From an uncultured Eubacteriales bacterium (GTDB lineage: Bacteria; Bacillota_A; Clostridia; Oscillospirales; Oscillospiraceae), in NCBI GenBank assembly GCA_949739085.1, contig CATIYU010000061.1, positions 1-12,959 on the forward strand: 12,959 nucleotides of DNA, in the 5' to 3' direction. The position numbers were made by a program, and so were the translations under genes. The notes beneath the pieces were generated by a model. The model was not told the origin of the DNA, ran no database searches, and saw only the letters and a program-made list of their open reading frames with translations. Shown piece by piece: positions 6,477 through 12,877 of this stretch (its first letter is position 1; each line of letters opens with the position of its first letter).

Positions 6477-6505
6477 TTGCCGAACAGGCCGGGCTGTGGT
6501 ATAGT
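6477..6505 (+). promoter_or_regulatory. Promoter of the candidate structured RNA
   Basis: TTGCCG (6477-6482), a 17-bp spacer and TATAGT (6500-6505); 4/6 and 5/6 matches. It lies 30 bases after the permease stop and predicts transcription from about 6512. No start codon with a ribosome-binding site follows before the terminator at 6655-6699. Confidence 0.65.
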
Positions 6506-6511
6506 GTATCT

Positions 6512-6699
6512 AACAGGACGCTCCTAGGTCGGGGGAGCGGTCTGAACGGGAACTCCCCAGCGGCTAACTAGCCGGAGCCGGATGGGCCGTTCCCACGCTA
6601 TGGGCAACCCCGCTGCCGCAGGCAGCGGGGTTAAAGCCTTTTATGAAGAAAAAATCCCCCATCGGGCGGCCTGTCCCCGGTGGGGGACTGGCTTTTTTT
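6512..6699 (+). ncRNA. Candidate structured small RNA or orphan riboswitch leader (about 190 nt)
   Basis: Between its own promoter and a strong terminator lies sequence with dense complementarity and no credible protein. Stems I can trace: CGCTCC/GGAGCG (6519-6524 with 6534-6539), extendable across one mismatch by 6514-6517 with 6541-6544; GGGAAC/GTTCCC (6548-6553 with 6589-6594), alternative to GAACGG/CCGTTC (6544-6549 with 6587-6592); CGGCT-AACT-AGCCG (6561-6574) nested inside; and a perfect 12-bp stem (6606-6617 with 6621-6632, loop GCA) after GGGC. The nesting suggests a multibranched fold. The length would fit 6S-like RNA, but I see no recognisable 6S, SRP, tmRNA or RNase P signature. 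It is 137 bp upstream of the ATP-grasp operon, so an alternative is a terminator-type leader for that operon. The family is not recognised. Confidence 0.5.
6655..6699. terminator. Strong terminator ending the RNA, with two competing stems
   Basis: GCC-T-GTCCCC (6669-6678) pairs with GGGGAC-T-GGC (6683-6692), with one T-T mismatch and a GGTG loop, and is followed by seven T (6693-6699): a textbook intrinsic terminator on the plus strand. A longer alternative stem of 12 bp with one G-T pair (6655-6666 with 6676-6687) is exclusive with it. Read on the minus strand that stem is followed by six T (from the A run at 6649-6654). Confidence 0.88.
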
Positions 6700-6764
6700 G
6701 CGTAGTCTGGCCGGGATTGGGCAGACTAGAGAGGAATTTCCCGGCGCTCCCGGGGGCTGGCCCC

Positions 6765-6793
6765 TTGTCCCCAGGGAAAATATGTAGTATACT
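6765..6793 (+). promoter_or_regulatory. Promoter of the ATP-grasp/PHP/deacetylase operon
   Basis: TTGTCC (6765-6770), a 17-bp spacer and TATACT (6788-6793); 4/6 and 5/6 matches. It lies after the RNA terminator and gives a leader of about 36 nt before the ATG at 6836. It shows that the operon can be transcribed without read-through from the upstream RNA. Confidence 0.7.
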
Positions 6794-6835
6794 GTCTATA
6801 CACACCTGAAAAACTGCCGCAAGGAGGTCCGGCCC

Positions 6836-8020
6836 ATGACCGCCATTGTCACCGATGTACACTACCGCATGTCCCCGGCCCTGGTCCGCACCCTGGGGGA
6901 GGCCGGGGTGGAGGTGGTTACGTGCGAGAGGGGACGCGCCAGCCCCGCCGCCCCGCCCCTGGGGGGCCTCTCCCGCCGCGCCTCCCGCCACGTGTGGCTG
7001 GAGGAGGAGCGCTACCCGGAAGCCCTTCTGGCGCTATGCCGGGAGGTGGGCCGGGAGAGGAACTGCCGCCCCGCCCTGCTCCCCGTTGGCGCGGCCACCT
7101 TGGGGATGCTGGCGGCGAACCGGGAGGCGTTCAGCGGCGTCTGCGGACTCTGCATACCCACCGCCGGACAGTTGGACCTGTTCAACAGCAAGGAGCAGGC
7201 GGCCTCTCTGGCGGAAAAACTGGAGGTACCAGTTCCGGAGCGCTTCTCCCGGCAGGAGGGGGAGGATTTGGCCGCTTTCTCGCACCGGCTCCCCCTGCCC
7301 TGCGTGGTAAAGCCTGTGTGCGGGGAGAAGCTGGGGCTCGCCGCCCGGGACCGCTATGCCGTGGTCCGCACGCCGGAGGAGGCGGAACGGCACTACGCCC
7401 GGTTCCTGGCCCTGGCCGGTGAGCCGCCGGTGGTGCAGGCGTACCTGCCCGGAGGCGCTCTGGGGTGCTCGGTGCTGGCTCTGGAGGGGGAGGTCCGCGC
7501 CTCCATCTGCCACCGGCGGATACGGGAGTATCCAGCTTCCGGCGGGCCCTCCTCCTGCTGCGTACAGGAGGACCGGGAGGACCTGCGCCGCTACGCGGCC
7601 CGCATGGCGGCGGAGACGGGATACACCGGTCTGGCCATGTTTGAATTCAAGGAGGACGCGTCCGGCGCACCCCGGCTGCTGGAGGGGAATCCCCGGGTCT
7701 GGGGCACCTTCCCACTGGCCAGGGCGGCAGGCAGCGAGCTGCCGCTTATGTGGTTCGTCCTGGCCTGGAACGCCGGGAACCCGGACCGGCCCCTGCCCTG
7801 CCCGGACAGCGCTCCGGCCAACGGCAGGCGGATGATCTTCGCCCTCTCAGACCTGGCCGCCGCCCTGAGCTACGCCAAGAGAGGGCGGCCCGGCATGGCC
7901 CTGGGGGCTCTGGGGGACCTCCTCAACCCTGCCGTGCCGGACGGCGTATTCGAGTGGGGGGACATGAAGCCGGGGCTGGCCTATCTCCGGTCCCTGCTGG
8001 TAAAGGAGCGGCGCGGATGA
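6836..8020 (+). CDS. ATP-grasp family ligase (carboxylate-amine ligase-like)
   Basis: 394 residues, cytosolic. N-terminal pre-ATP-grasp Rossmann-like part (1-115), then FNSKEQAASLAEKLEVPVP (116-134, the usual entry helix), the ATP lysine in CVVKPVCGEK (156-165), the hinge QAYLPGGALGCSV (201-213), GLAMFEF (265-271) with Glu270, and the metal-binding EGNPRVWGTFPLARAAGSEL (283-302) with Glu283 and Asn285. Enzymes of this fold activate a carboxylate as acyl phosphate and join it to an amine. Residues 310-394 form a helical C-terminal part. AAGGAGG (6821-6827) lies 8 bases before the ATG. The 3' end overlaps the PHP gene by four bases (ATGA), so the two products are made together. The substrates are unknown; the deacetylase two genes on hints at an amino-sugar or cell-envelope compound, but that is inference. 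Confidence 0.88.
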   Translation: MTAIVTDVHYRMSPALVRTLGEAGVEVVTCERGRASPAAPPLGGLSRRASRHVWLEEERYPEALLALCREVGRERNCRPALLPVGAATLGMLAANREAFSGVCGLCIPTAGQLDLFNSKEQAASLAEKLEVPVPERFSRQEGEDLAAFSHRLPLPCVVKPVCGEKLGLAARDRYAVVRTPEEAERHYARFLALAGEPPVVQAYLPGGALGCSVLALEGEVRASICHRRIREYPASGGPSSCCVQEDREDLRRYAARMAAETGYTGLAMFEFKEDASGAPRLLEGNPRVWGTFPLARAAGSELPLMWFVLAWNAGNPDRPLPCPDSAPANGRRMIFALSDLAAALSYAKRGRPGMALGALGDLLNPAVPDGVFEWGDMKPGLAYLRSLLVKERRG

Positions 8021-8796
8021 GCACATTTCACGTGGATTTGCACGTCCACACCAGCGCGTCGCCGGACGGGCGGTCCCCGCTGGAGGACGTCGCCCGGGCG
8101 GCCCGCCGGGCGGGACTGGACGCGGTGGCCATTACGGACCACAACCTCTGCACACCCCTGCCGGAGGCCCTGGAGGGGGTGCTGCTGATTCCCGGGTGCG
8201 AGGTCTCCACAAAAATAGGGCATATCACGGGGCTGTTTCTGGAGCGGCCCCTGGAGGATTTGGGCCGTTTGCCGGAGCCGGAGCGGGCGGTGGAGGCTAT
8301 ACGGGCGGCGGGGGGATTGGCGGTGCTGGCCCACCCCTACCAGCGGCCCGGGGCCCAGCCGGAGGCTTTCGCCTTTCCCCTGGACGGCATAGAGGCGGCC
8401 AACGCCCGGGCCGCGCTGAAGGTCCCGGACGCCAACGCCCGGGCCGCCGCCCTGGCCCACAGCCGGGGCCTCCCCCTGGTGGGCGGCAGCGACGCCCACG
8501 ACGCCGCCGAGGTGGGCAGCGCCTTTACCGTCCTGGAGGCGGAGACGCTGTCGGTTCCCGCTCTCCGGGCCGCTCTCGCGGCGGGGGGGAGCGGGGCGGT
8601 GCTGCGCCGGAACACGTCCCATTTCCGCAAGGGGCTCTCCCAGTGGACCAAGGCCCGGCGGCAGGGTGGCGGGGCGCGTCTGGCAAAGGCCGGGGCCTAC
8701 GTGGCCTGCTGCGCCGGGCGGGACGTCTTCCGGCTTGCCGGAGCCCCGCTGCGGAGCTTGCAGAACCTCCGCTGGAGGAGCAAACACAGAATCTAA
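8017..8796 (+). CDS. PHP-domain metal-dependent phosphoesterase (TrpH/YciV-like)
   Basis: 259 residues from the ATG that overlaps the ATP-grasp stop; a longer open frame upstream is only the shadow of that gene. All PHP metal ligands are visible: DLHVHT (Asp7, His9, His11), TDHN (Asp41, His42), CEVST (Glu62), GHITGL (His69), AHP (His106) and SDAH (Asp159, His161), which form the trinuclear metal site. The closest characterised relatives by layout are TrpH/YciV nucleoside 3',5'-bisphosphate phosphatases and 5'-3' exonucleases (RNase AM), which are about 280-290 residues. The C-terminal 60 residues are basic and Ala/Gly-rich and look lineage-specific. Cytosolic. The product probably hydrolyses a phosphate ester in the same pathway as the neighbouring ligase; the substrate is unknown. 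Confidence 0.88.
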   Translation: MSTFHVDLHVHTSASPDGRSPLEDVARAARRAGLDAVAITDHNLCTPLPEALEGVLLIPGCEVSTKIGHITGLFLERPLEDLGRLPEPERAVEAIRAAGGLAVLAHPYQRPGAQPEAFAFPLDGIEAANARAALKVPDANARAAALAHSRGLPLVGGSDAHDAAEVGSAFTVLEAETLSVPALRAALAAGGSGAVLRRNTSHFRKGLSQWTKARRQGGGARLAKAGAYVACCAGRDVFRLAGAPLRSLQNLRWRSKHRI

Positions 8797-8816
8797 GATT
8801 TTTCGGAGGGTTCCCC

Positions 8817-10175
8817 ATGTCTCTTCTGACAAAAGGCATCGGCCTTGCCAAAAAGGCCAAGCACCGCTTCCAGGACCAGATCCGGGAGCGCACGCCCGTC
8901 TTCCTCTCCCCGGTGCGCCGCATTGAGCGGGTGGCCACCCGGGAGCGGATCTGCGCCATGACCTTCGACGACGGCCCCTGCCGCCTCCCCGCCAACCCGG
9001 ACCACTTCCGGGGCAAGGCGCTGACCCTGGTATTGGCGGAGACCCTGGAGCGCTTCGGGGCCCGGGGCACCTTCGACGTGGTGGGGGACACCTCCGCCAA
9101 CTACCCGGATAAGCCCGGCAAACACGGCTCCGCCTCCTGGGGAGGCGTGGCCTATGACCACTACCCCGACTTCGGCCAGGACAGCCAGGGGGGCGTGGTC
9201 CACTGCCCGGACCTCATCGCCCGGCTGCTGGCCGGAGGACACGAGATTACCAGCCACACCTACTCCCACGTACTCTTCGGCTGGAAGCCCCTGGTCTACG
9301 GCAGGCGGAAGTATCTCAGCGGCCTGGACCCGGTGGTGGAGGACCTCAAAAGGCTCCACAGCGCCATGGAGGCGGGGTGGGGCTACCCGGTGCGGCTGAG
9401 CCGCCCGCCCCACTACGTGGACGGCATCCGGGGGGGCTTCACCAGCTACGACGCCTACGCCATCCTAGGCTATCAGTATATGGCCGCCAGTTTCGACGGC
9501 GCGGGCTGGCTGCCCCTGGACTCCTACGAGGCGGAGGTGGAGGCCACCTGGCGGCCTATGGAAAAAATCCTGCTGGAGGACCCGGACGCCTTCTGCGGCC
9601 AGATCATCTTCCAGAAGGACGGCTTTAACATGGCCCGGCGGACTCCGGTGGCCGACGGCCTGGCCCGCCAACTCCAGCTTCTGACAGACCACGGCTACAA
9701 GGTGGCGACAGTCTCCGAGCTGCTGGAGCGCTCCCCCTTCCGGGACGCACTGCCGGAGAGCGGGGCCGCCCAGGCGGCGAGAAAGCTGCTGGGCCGGGGC
9801 TGGTGCGTGGCCTATCAGGACAACACCCTGCGGCTGGCGGCGGCGCTTACCCGGGGAGAGCTGGCCATGATGGCCTACGGCTGGGAGACGGTGCAGCGGC
9901 GCATTGCCCTGGTGCGGGTGGGCCGGGCCCCTTTCCGGGACATGGAGCCCCGGCATCCCTACGCCGCCGCCGCCTTGCAGGCGGTTGAAGCGGGAGCCCT
10001 CAGCGCGGTGGACGGCAGATTCCGCCCCGAGGACCCCGTGACGGCGGTGGAGCTGGCCCAGTTCTGCTCCACCCGCCTGGGCCGCACGCCCCCCCTGGAG
10101 GAGCGCGCGGCGCTGACCCACGGGGCGTTCTTCCAAATCGCGGCGGAGCTGATGGGGCAGAGGCCGGAATCTTGA
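8817..10175 (+). CDS. NodB-type polysaccharide deacetylase (CE4) with C-terminal SLH-like repeats
   Basis: 452 residues from the ATG at 8817, supported by CGGAGGG (8804-8810), 20 bases after the PHP stop. The CE4 core has motif 1 TFDDGP (49-54, Asp51 base and Asp52 metal), motif 2 HTYSH (147-151, metal His147 and His151) and motif 3 RPPHY (196-200). Motif 5 (usually Leu-x-His-Asp) reads IIFQKDGF (263-270), with Lys267 where the catalytic His is expected. Residues 307-352 and 372-417 resemble S-layer homology repeats (FRD..., then GRFRPEDPVTAVELA), with a degenerate third tail. Yet the N-terminus (MSLLTKGIGLAKKAKHRFQD) is charged and no signal peptide or membrane anchor is visible. The product may therefore act inside the cell beside the ATP-grasp and PHP enzymes, or be exported in an unusual way. 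The deacetylase family is certain; activity is uncertain. Confidence 0.88.
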   Translation: MSLLTKGIGLAKKAKHRFQDQIRERTPVFLSPVRRIERVATRERICAMTFDDGPCRLPANPDHFRGKALTLVLAETLERFGARGTFDVVGDTSANYPDKPGKHGSASWGGVAYDHYPDFGQDSQGGVVHCPDLIARLLAGGHEITSHTYSHVLFGWKPLVYGRRKYLSGLDPVVEDLKRLHSAMEAGWGYPVRLSRPPHYVDGIRGGFTSYDAYAILGYQYMAASFDGAGWLPLDSYEAEVEATWRPMEKILLEDPDAFCGQIIFQKDGFNMARRTPVADGLARQLQLLTDHGYKVATVSELLERSPFRDALPESGAAQAARKLLGRGWCVAYQDNTLRLAAALTRGELAMMAYGWETVQRRIALVRVGRAPFRDMEPRHPYAAAALQAVEAGALSAVDGRFRPEDPVTAVELAQFCSTRLGRTPPLEERAALTHGAFFQIAAELMGQRPES

Positions 10176-10200
10176 TTTGCGGCTGTGGATCTGGTATAAT
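10172..10200 (+). promoter_or_regulatory. Promoter of the stalk/PepSY protein gene, overlapping the deacetylase stop
   Basis: TTGATT (10172-10177), a 17-bp spacer and a perfect TATAAT (10195-10200). The -35 box includes the TGA stop of the deacetylase gene. It predicts a leader of about 26 nt and uncouples the secreted protein from the upstream operon, although read-through remains possible because no terminator separates them. Confidence 0.75.
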
Positions 10201-10232
10201 TGCTTTTGCAATACGATAAAGGAGGCTTTTTC

Positions 10233-11285
10233 ATGGAGAGAACAAAAACCCCAAAACCGGGACGGCTGCTTCTGGCGGCGGTCCTCTGCTGCGTACTGCT
10301 GGGGGCCCTCACAGGCGGGGCCCGGGCGGCCTCCGCTGTTGCGGCGGAGTTGCGGCCAGACATGACCATCATCATTGACGGCGTCCAGCGGGACTTCTAC
10401 AACGCCGGAGGCCAGGAGGTCCATCCCATTCTCTACAGCGGCACCACCTATCTGCCCGTCCGGGCCATCGGGGAGCTGATGGGCAAGAACGTGGACTGGA
10501 ACCAGACCACCAAGACCGTCACGCTCTCCGGCACGCGGACCACTCCCGCCGCCGCGGGCACGCCGGATGCGTCCGCCGCCGTGCAGGAGATTACAGCGGA
10601 GCTGCGGGACGACTTTACCGTCATTGTGGACGGCGCTGTCCGCTCCTTTGCCGACGCGGGGGGCAACCGGGTCTATCCCCTGCTCTATGCCGGGTCCACC
10701 TACCTGCCCATTCGGGCCATTGGGGAGCTGATGGGGAAGACTGTCTCCTGGGATGGAGCCACTAAGACCGTCACCCTCTCCGATAGCTTGGTCACAGACG
10801 CGGACAGCTTCTCGGACGGCGAGGGGAGCACAACTACCGCCCCCGGCGGCCTGGTCTCCCTGGAGGACGCCAAGGCGGCGGCCCTGGCCCACGCGGGCGT
10901 GGCAGCCAGCGACGCGGTCTTCACCAAACAGAAGCTGGACCGGGACGATGGGCGGACTATTTACGAGCTGGAGTTCTATACTACCAGCGGCGCGGAATAT
11001 GAGTATGATATCGACGCCGCCACAGGGAAGGTCATCAAGTTTGAAAGCGACCTGGAGCACGCCGGGACTGCCAACGGCACGGTCATCAGCCTGACCCGGG
11101 CTCAGGAGATCGCCCTGTCCCTGGTCCCCGGGGCCACCGCCGCCAACGTCACCAAGCTGGAGCTGGACCGGGACGATGGACGGATGATTTACGAGGTGGA
11201 GATCTACTACAACCGGGTGGAGTACGAGTTTGAGATTGACGCCGTCACCGGTGTGGTGATCAAATCCGAGATGGACCGGGATTGA
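10233..11285 (+). CDS. Secreted protein with two Cu-amine-oxidase-N (stalk) domains and two PepSY domains
   Basis: 350 residues. A signal peptide is clear: MERTKTPKPGRLLLAAVLCC..., a hydrophobic core at 11-28 and a likely cut after the ARAA/SA region (31-35). Two tandem Cu_amine_oxidN1-type domains follow (about 39-99 and 122-184), each with IxxDGxxR, YxxGxTYLPxRAIGELMGK and TKTVTLS; in Clostridia such domains are common in secreted wall-associated proteins and do not by themselves mean amine oxidase activity. Two PepSY domains come next (about 207-273 and 285-348), each with LDRDDGR-x-IYE and a final Asp-Ala-x-TG-x-VIK. The start at 10233 is chosen from AAGGAGG (10219-10225); an in-frame ATG at 10200 has none. 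The function is unknown; a wall-surface binding or protease-inhibiting role is inferred from the PepSY family. Confidence 0.9.
   Translation: MERTKTPKPGRLLLAAVLCCVLLGALTGGARAASAVAAELRPDMTIIIDGVQRDFYNAGGQEVHPILYSGTTYLPVRAIGELMGKNVDWNQTTKTVTLSGTRTTPAAAGTPDASAAVQEITAELRDDFTVIVDGAVRSFADAGGNRVYPLLYAGSTYLPIRAIGELMGKTVSWDGATKTVTLSDSLVTDADSFSDGEGSTTTAPGGLVSLEDAKAAALAHAGVAASDAVFTKQKLDRDDGRTIYELEFYTTSGAEYEYDIDAATGKVIKFESDLEHAGTANGTVISLTRAQEIALSLVPGATAANVTKLELDRDDGRMIYEVEIYYNRVEYEFEIDAVTGVVIKSEMDRD
10933..11179 (+). repeat. Tandem PepSY-coding duplication with identical 19-bp blocks
   Basis: AGCTGGACCGGGACGATGG occurs exactly at 10933-10951 and 11161-11179, with similar flanks, marking the two PepSY units. 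The stalk domains show a comparable near-identical block (GGGGAGCTGATGGG at 10470 and 10722). The nucleotide identity suggests duplication within the gene, or conversion between the copies. Confidence 0.8.
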
Positions 11286-11291
11286 CGGAAG

Positions 11292-11303
11292 GCGCTTAAG
11301 CGC
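11292..11303. repeat. Perfect 12-bp palindrome GCGCTTAAGCGC upstream of the FAD oxidoreductase gene
   Basis: It lies in the 33-bp gap between the secreted-protein stop and the FAD gene, just before the AAGGAGGA ribosome-binding site (11306-11313). A TTGACG lies at 11282-11287 but no matching -10 follows, so the FAD gene may be read from the upstream promoter. The palindrome could be an operator or chance. Confidence 0.5.
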
Positions 11304-11318
11304 GCAAGGAGGACCCCC

Positions 11319-12716
11319 ATGCAAAGAGACATCGTTATTATTGGCGCAGGTCCCGCAGGCATCTTTACAGCTCTGGAGCTGCTGAAGAAGGGGGACAGGC
11401 GGAGCATCCTGATGATCGAGAAGGGCCGGGCGGTGGAGGAGCGGCGCTGCCCCAAGGACAAGACGGGCCGGTGCGTGGACTGCAAGCCCTACTGCCACAT
11501 CACCACCGGATTTTCCGGCGCGGGGGCCTTTTCCGACGGAAAGCTCTCCCTCAGCTGCGACGTGGGGGGCGACCTGCCCACCCTCATCGGCCCGGAGAAG
11601 GCCCAGGAGACCATCCGCTACACGGATCAGATCTATTTGGACTTCGGCGCGGACCCCCACGTGGAGGGGCTGGGCAACAGCGAGGAGGTTAAGGCCATCC
11701 GCAAGCGGGCCATTCAGGCTGGCCTGCGGCTGGTGGACTGCCCCATCCGCCACCTGGGCACGGAGAAGGCCCAGGACCTCTACTACGCCATTGAGCGGTA
11801 TTTGCTGGAAAACGGCGTGGAGATCCTTTTCGGCTACGAGTGCAGGGACCTGATCCTGGAAAACGGCGTCTGCCGGGGCGTCCGGGCGGGAAACGGGCGG
11901 GAGGAGCTGGAGATCCTCGCCCGGCACACCGTGGTAGCCACCGGACGCCGGGGCGCGGACTGGCTGGAGAGCCTGTGCGCGGAGTACAGCATCGCCCACC
12001 AGCCCGGCACCGTGGACATCGGCGTGCGGGTGGAGGTGCGCAGCGAGGTGATGGAGACGGTAAACCGGGTGCTGTACGAGTCCAAGCTGGTGGGCTACCC
12101 CAAGCCCTTCAAGAACAAGGTGCGCACCTTCTGCCAGAACCCCGGCGGATTCGTCAGCCAGGAGAACTACGACAACGACCTGGCAGTGGTCAACGGCCAC
12201 AGCTACAAGGAGCTGAAAAGCGACAACACCAATCTGGCGATCCTGTGCTCCCACAACTTCTCCCACCCCTTTAACCAGCCCATCGCCTACGCCCAGAAGG
12301 TGGGAGAGCTGACCAACATGCTGGGGGCGGGGCACATCATGGTCCAGCGGTTCGGGGACATCCTGGATGGCAAGCGGACGTGGCAGAAGGAATTGGCCTT
12401 CTCTAACGTGCGCCCCACGCTGCCCGACGCGGTGGCCGGGGACATCACGGCGGCCATGCCCTACCGGGCGATGATCAACATCATCAATTTCATTCAGGCC
12501 ATGGACGAGGTGGTGCCCGGTTTCGCCTCCAACGAGACGCTGCTGTACTCCCCGGAGCTGAAATTCTACTCCAACAGGGTGAAGATGGACGAAACCCTGA
12601 GCACCAACGTCCAGGGGCTCTACTGCCTGGGGGACTCCAGCGGCTGGACCCGCGGGCTGATGATGGCCTCCGTCATGGGGGTGCTCATGGGCCGCAGGCT
12701 GGCGGAGGAGGACTAG
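11319..12716 (+). CDS. FAD-dependent oxidoreductase, COG2509 type
   Basis: 465 residues. The N-terminal Rossmann dinucleotide site is IVIIGAGPAGIFTALELLKK (5-24; GAGPAG 9-14). The hallmark of this family follows: a Cys-rich segment with Cys44, Cys52, Cys55 and Cys59, then TTGFSGAGAFSDGKLSLS (62-79). VVATGRRG (205-212) is the conserved ATG motif and LYCLGDSSGWTRGLMMA (434-450) the second FAD contact typical of HI0933/GidA-like flavoproteins. The length matches uncharacterised FAD-dependent dehydrogenases of anaerobes. The cysteine cluster might bind metal or an Fe-S cluster; that is not established. Cytosolic. AAGGAGGA precedes the ATG by 5 bases. It lies 33 bp after the stalk/PepSY gene and ends at a hairpin terminator. 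The physiological substrate is unknown. Confidence 0.92.
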   Translation: MQRDIVIIGAGPAGIFTALELLKKGDRRSILMIEKGRAVEERRCPKDKTGRCVDCKPYCHITTGFSGAGAFSDGKLSLSCDVGGDLPTLIGPEKAQETIRYTDQIYLDFGADPHVEGLGNSEEVKAIRKRAIQAGLRLVDCPIRHLGTEKAQDLYYAIERYLLENGVEILFGYECRDLILENGVCRGVRAGNGREELEILARHTVVATGRRGADWLESLCAEYSIAHQPGTVDIGVRVEVRSEVMETVNRVLYESKLVGYPKPFKNKVRTFCQNPGGFVSQENYDNDLAVVNGHSYKELKSDNTNLAILCSHNFSHPFNQPIAYAQKVGELTNMLGAGHIMVQRFGDILDGKRTWQKELAFSNVRPTLPDAVAGDITAAMPYRAMINIINFIQAMDEVVPGFASNETLLYSPELKFYSNRVKMDETLSTNVQGLYCLGDSSGWTRGLMMASVMGVLMGRRLAEED

Positions 12717-12729
12717 GGAAAAAGGGGAG

Positions 12730-12761
12730 GCGGCCCTGACGTCGGATGTCAGGGCCGCTTT
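12730..12761. terminator. Hairpin terminator after the FAD oxidoreductase gene
   Basis: A perfect 11-bp GC-rich stem (12730-12740 with 12748-12758) and a seven-base loop, followed by TTT. On the minus strand it is followed by CTCCCCTTTTT, so it could also stop transcripts from the right-edge minus gene. Confidence 0.85.
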
Positions 12762-12774
12762 CAAGGGAACACTT

Positions 12775-12805
12775 GGGGGATTTCACCATAAAGATGAAAT
12801 CCCCC
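12775..12805. repeat. Second perfect hairpin, 11-bp stem, in the 12717-12877 gap
   Basis: GGGGGATTTCA (12775-12785) pairs with TGAAATCCCCC (12795-12805) around a nine-base loop. No T run directly follows on either strand (a TTATTTTTTCCC lies 18 bases further on the plus strand). It may be a backup terminator, a 3'-end stabilising hairpin or a small mobile-repeat remnant. Confidence 0.7.
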
Positions 12806-12877
12806 CTGATAAACAGAAGCTTATTTTTTCCCAATGTGCTTTTGCGTTCCCGGCGACCAGAGATCGTACATAAGCAC

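Noticed and set aside
6477..6607. Resemblance to a c-di-AMP (ydaO) riboswitch: GCCGAA near the start, GGCTAACT and a closing GGGCAA
   Set aside because: The conserved GGAGGAACC and GGGGUUAAUC-like elements are absent and the 5' part would lie within the promoter. A covariance-model search would settle it.
6582..6809. 75-codon plus-strand frame across the RNA terminator region
   Set aside because: It crosses the hairpins and the T run, has no ribosome-binding site, and has odd composition. The structured-RNA reading explains the region better.
7750..8016. Upstream extension of the PHP reading frame
   Set aside because: It overlaps the conserved C-terminal half of the ATP-grasp protein. The DLHVHT motif is normally within ten residues of the N-terminus, which fits the ATG at 8017.
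8196..8816. Upstream extension of the deacetylase reading frame
   Set aside because: This part is the shadow of the PHP gene and encodes a Gly/Arg/Pro-rich sequence. The ribosome-binding site at 8804-8810 and family length fix the start at 8817.
10200..10232. Earlier in-frame ATG for the stalk/PepSY protein
   Set aside because: It overlaps the -10 box and would put 11 polar residues before the signal peptide. The AAGGAGG at 10219 serves the ATG at 10233.
11282..11287. TTGACG as a -35 box for the FAD oxidoreductase gene
   Set aside because: No -10-like hexamer lies 16-18 bp downstream; that position holds the ribosome-binding site.
9465..12764. 1099-codon open frame on the minus strand
   Set aside because: It runs antisense across three well-supported plus-strand genes and a terminator. 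The product is Pro/Gly/His/Leu-rich without any domain. Long antisense frames are expected at this GC content.
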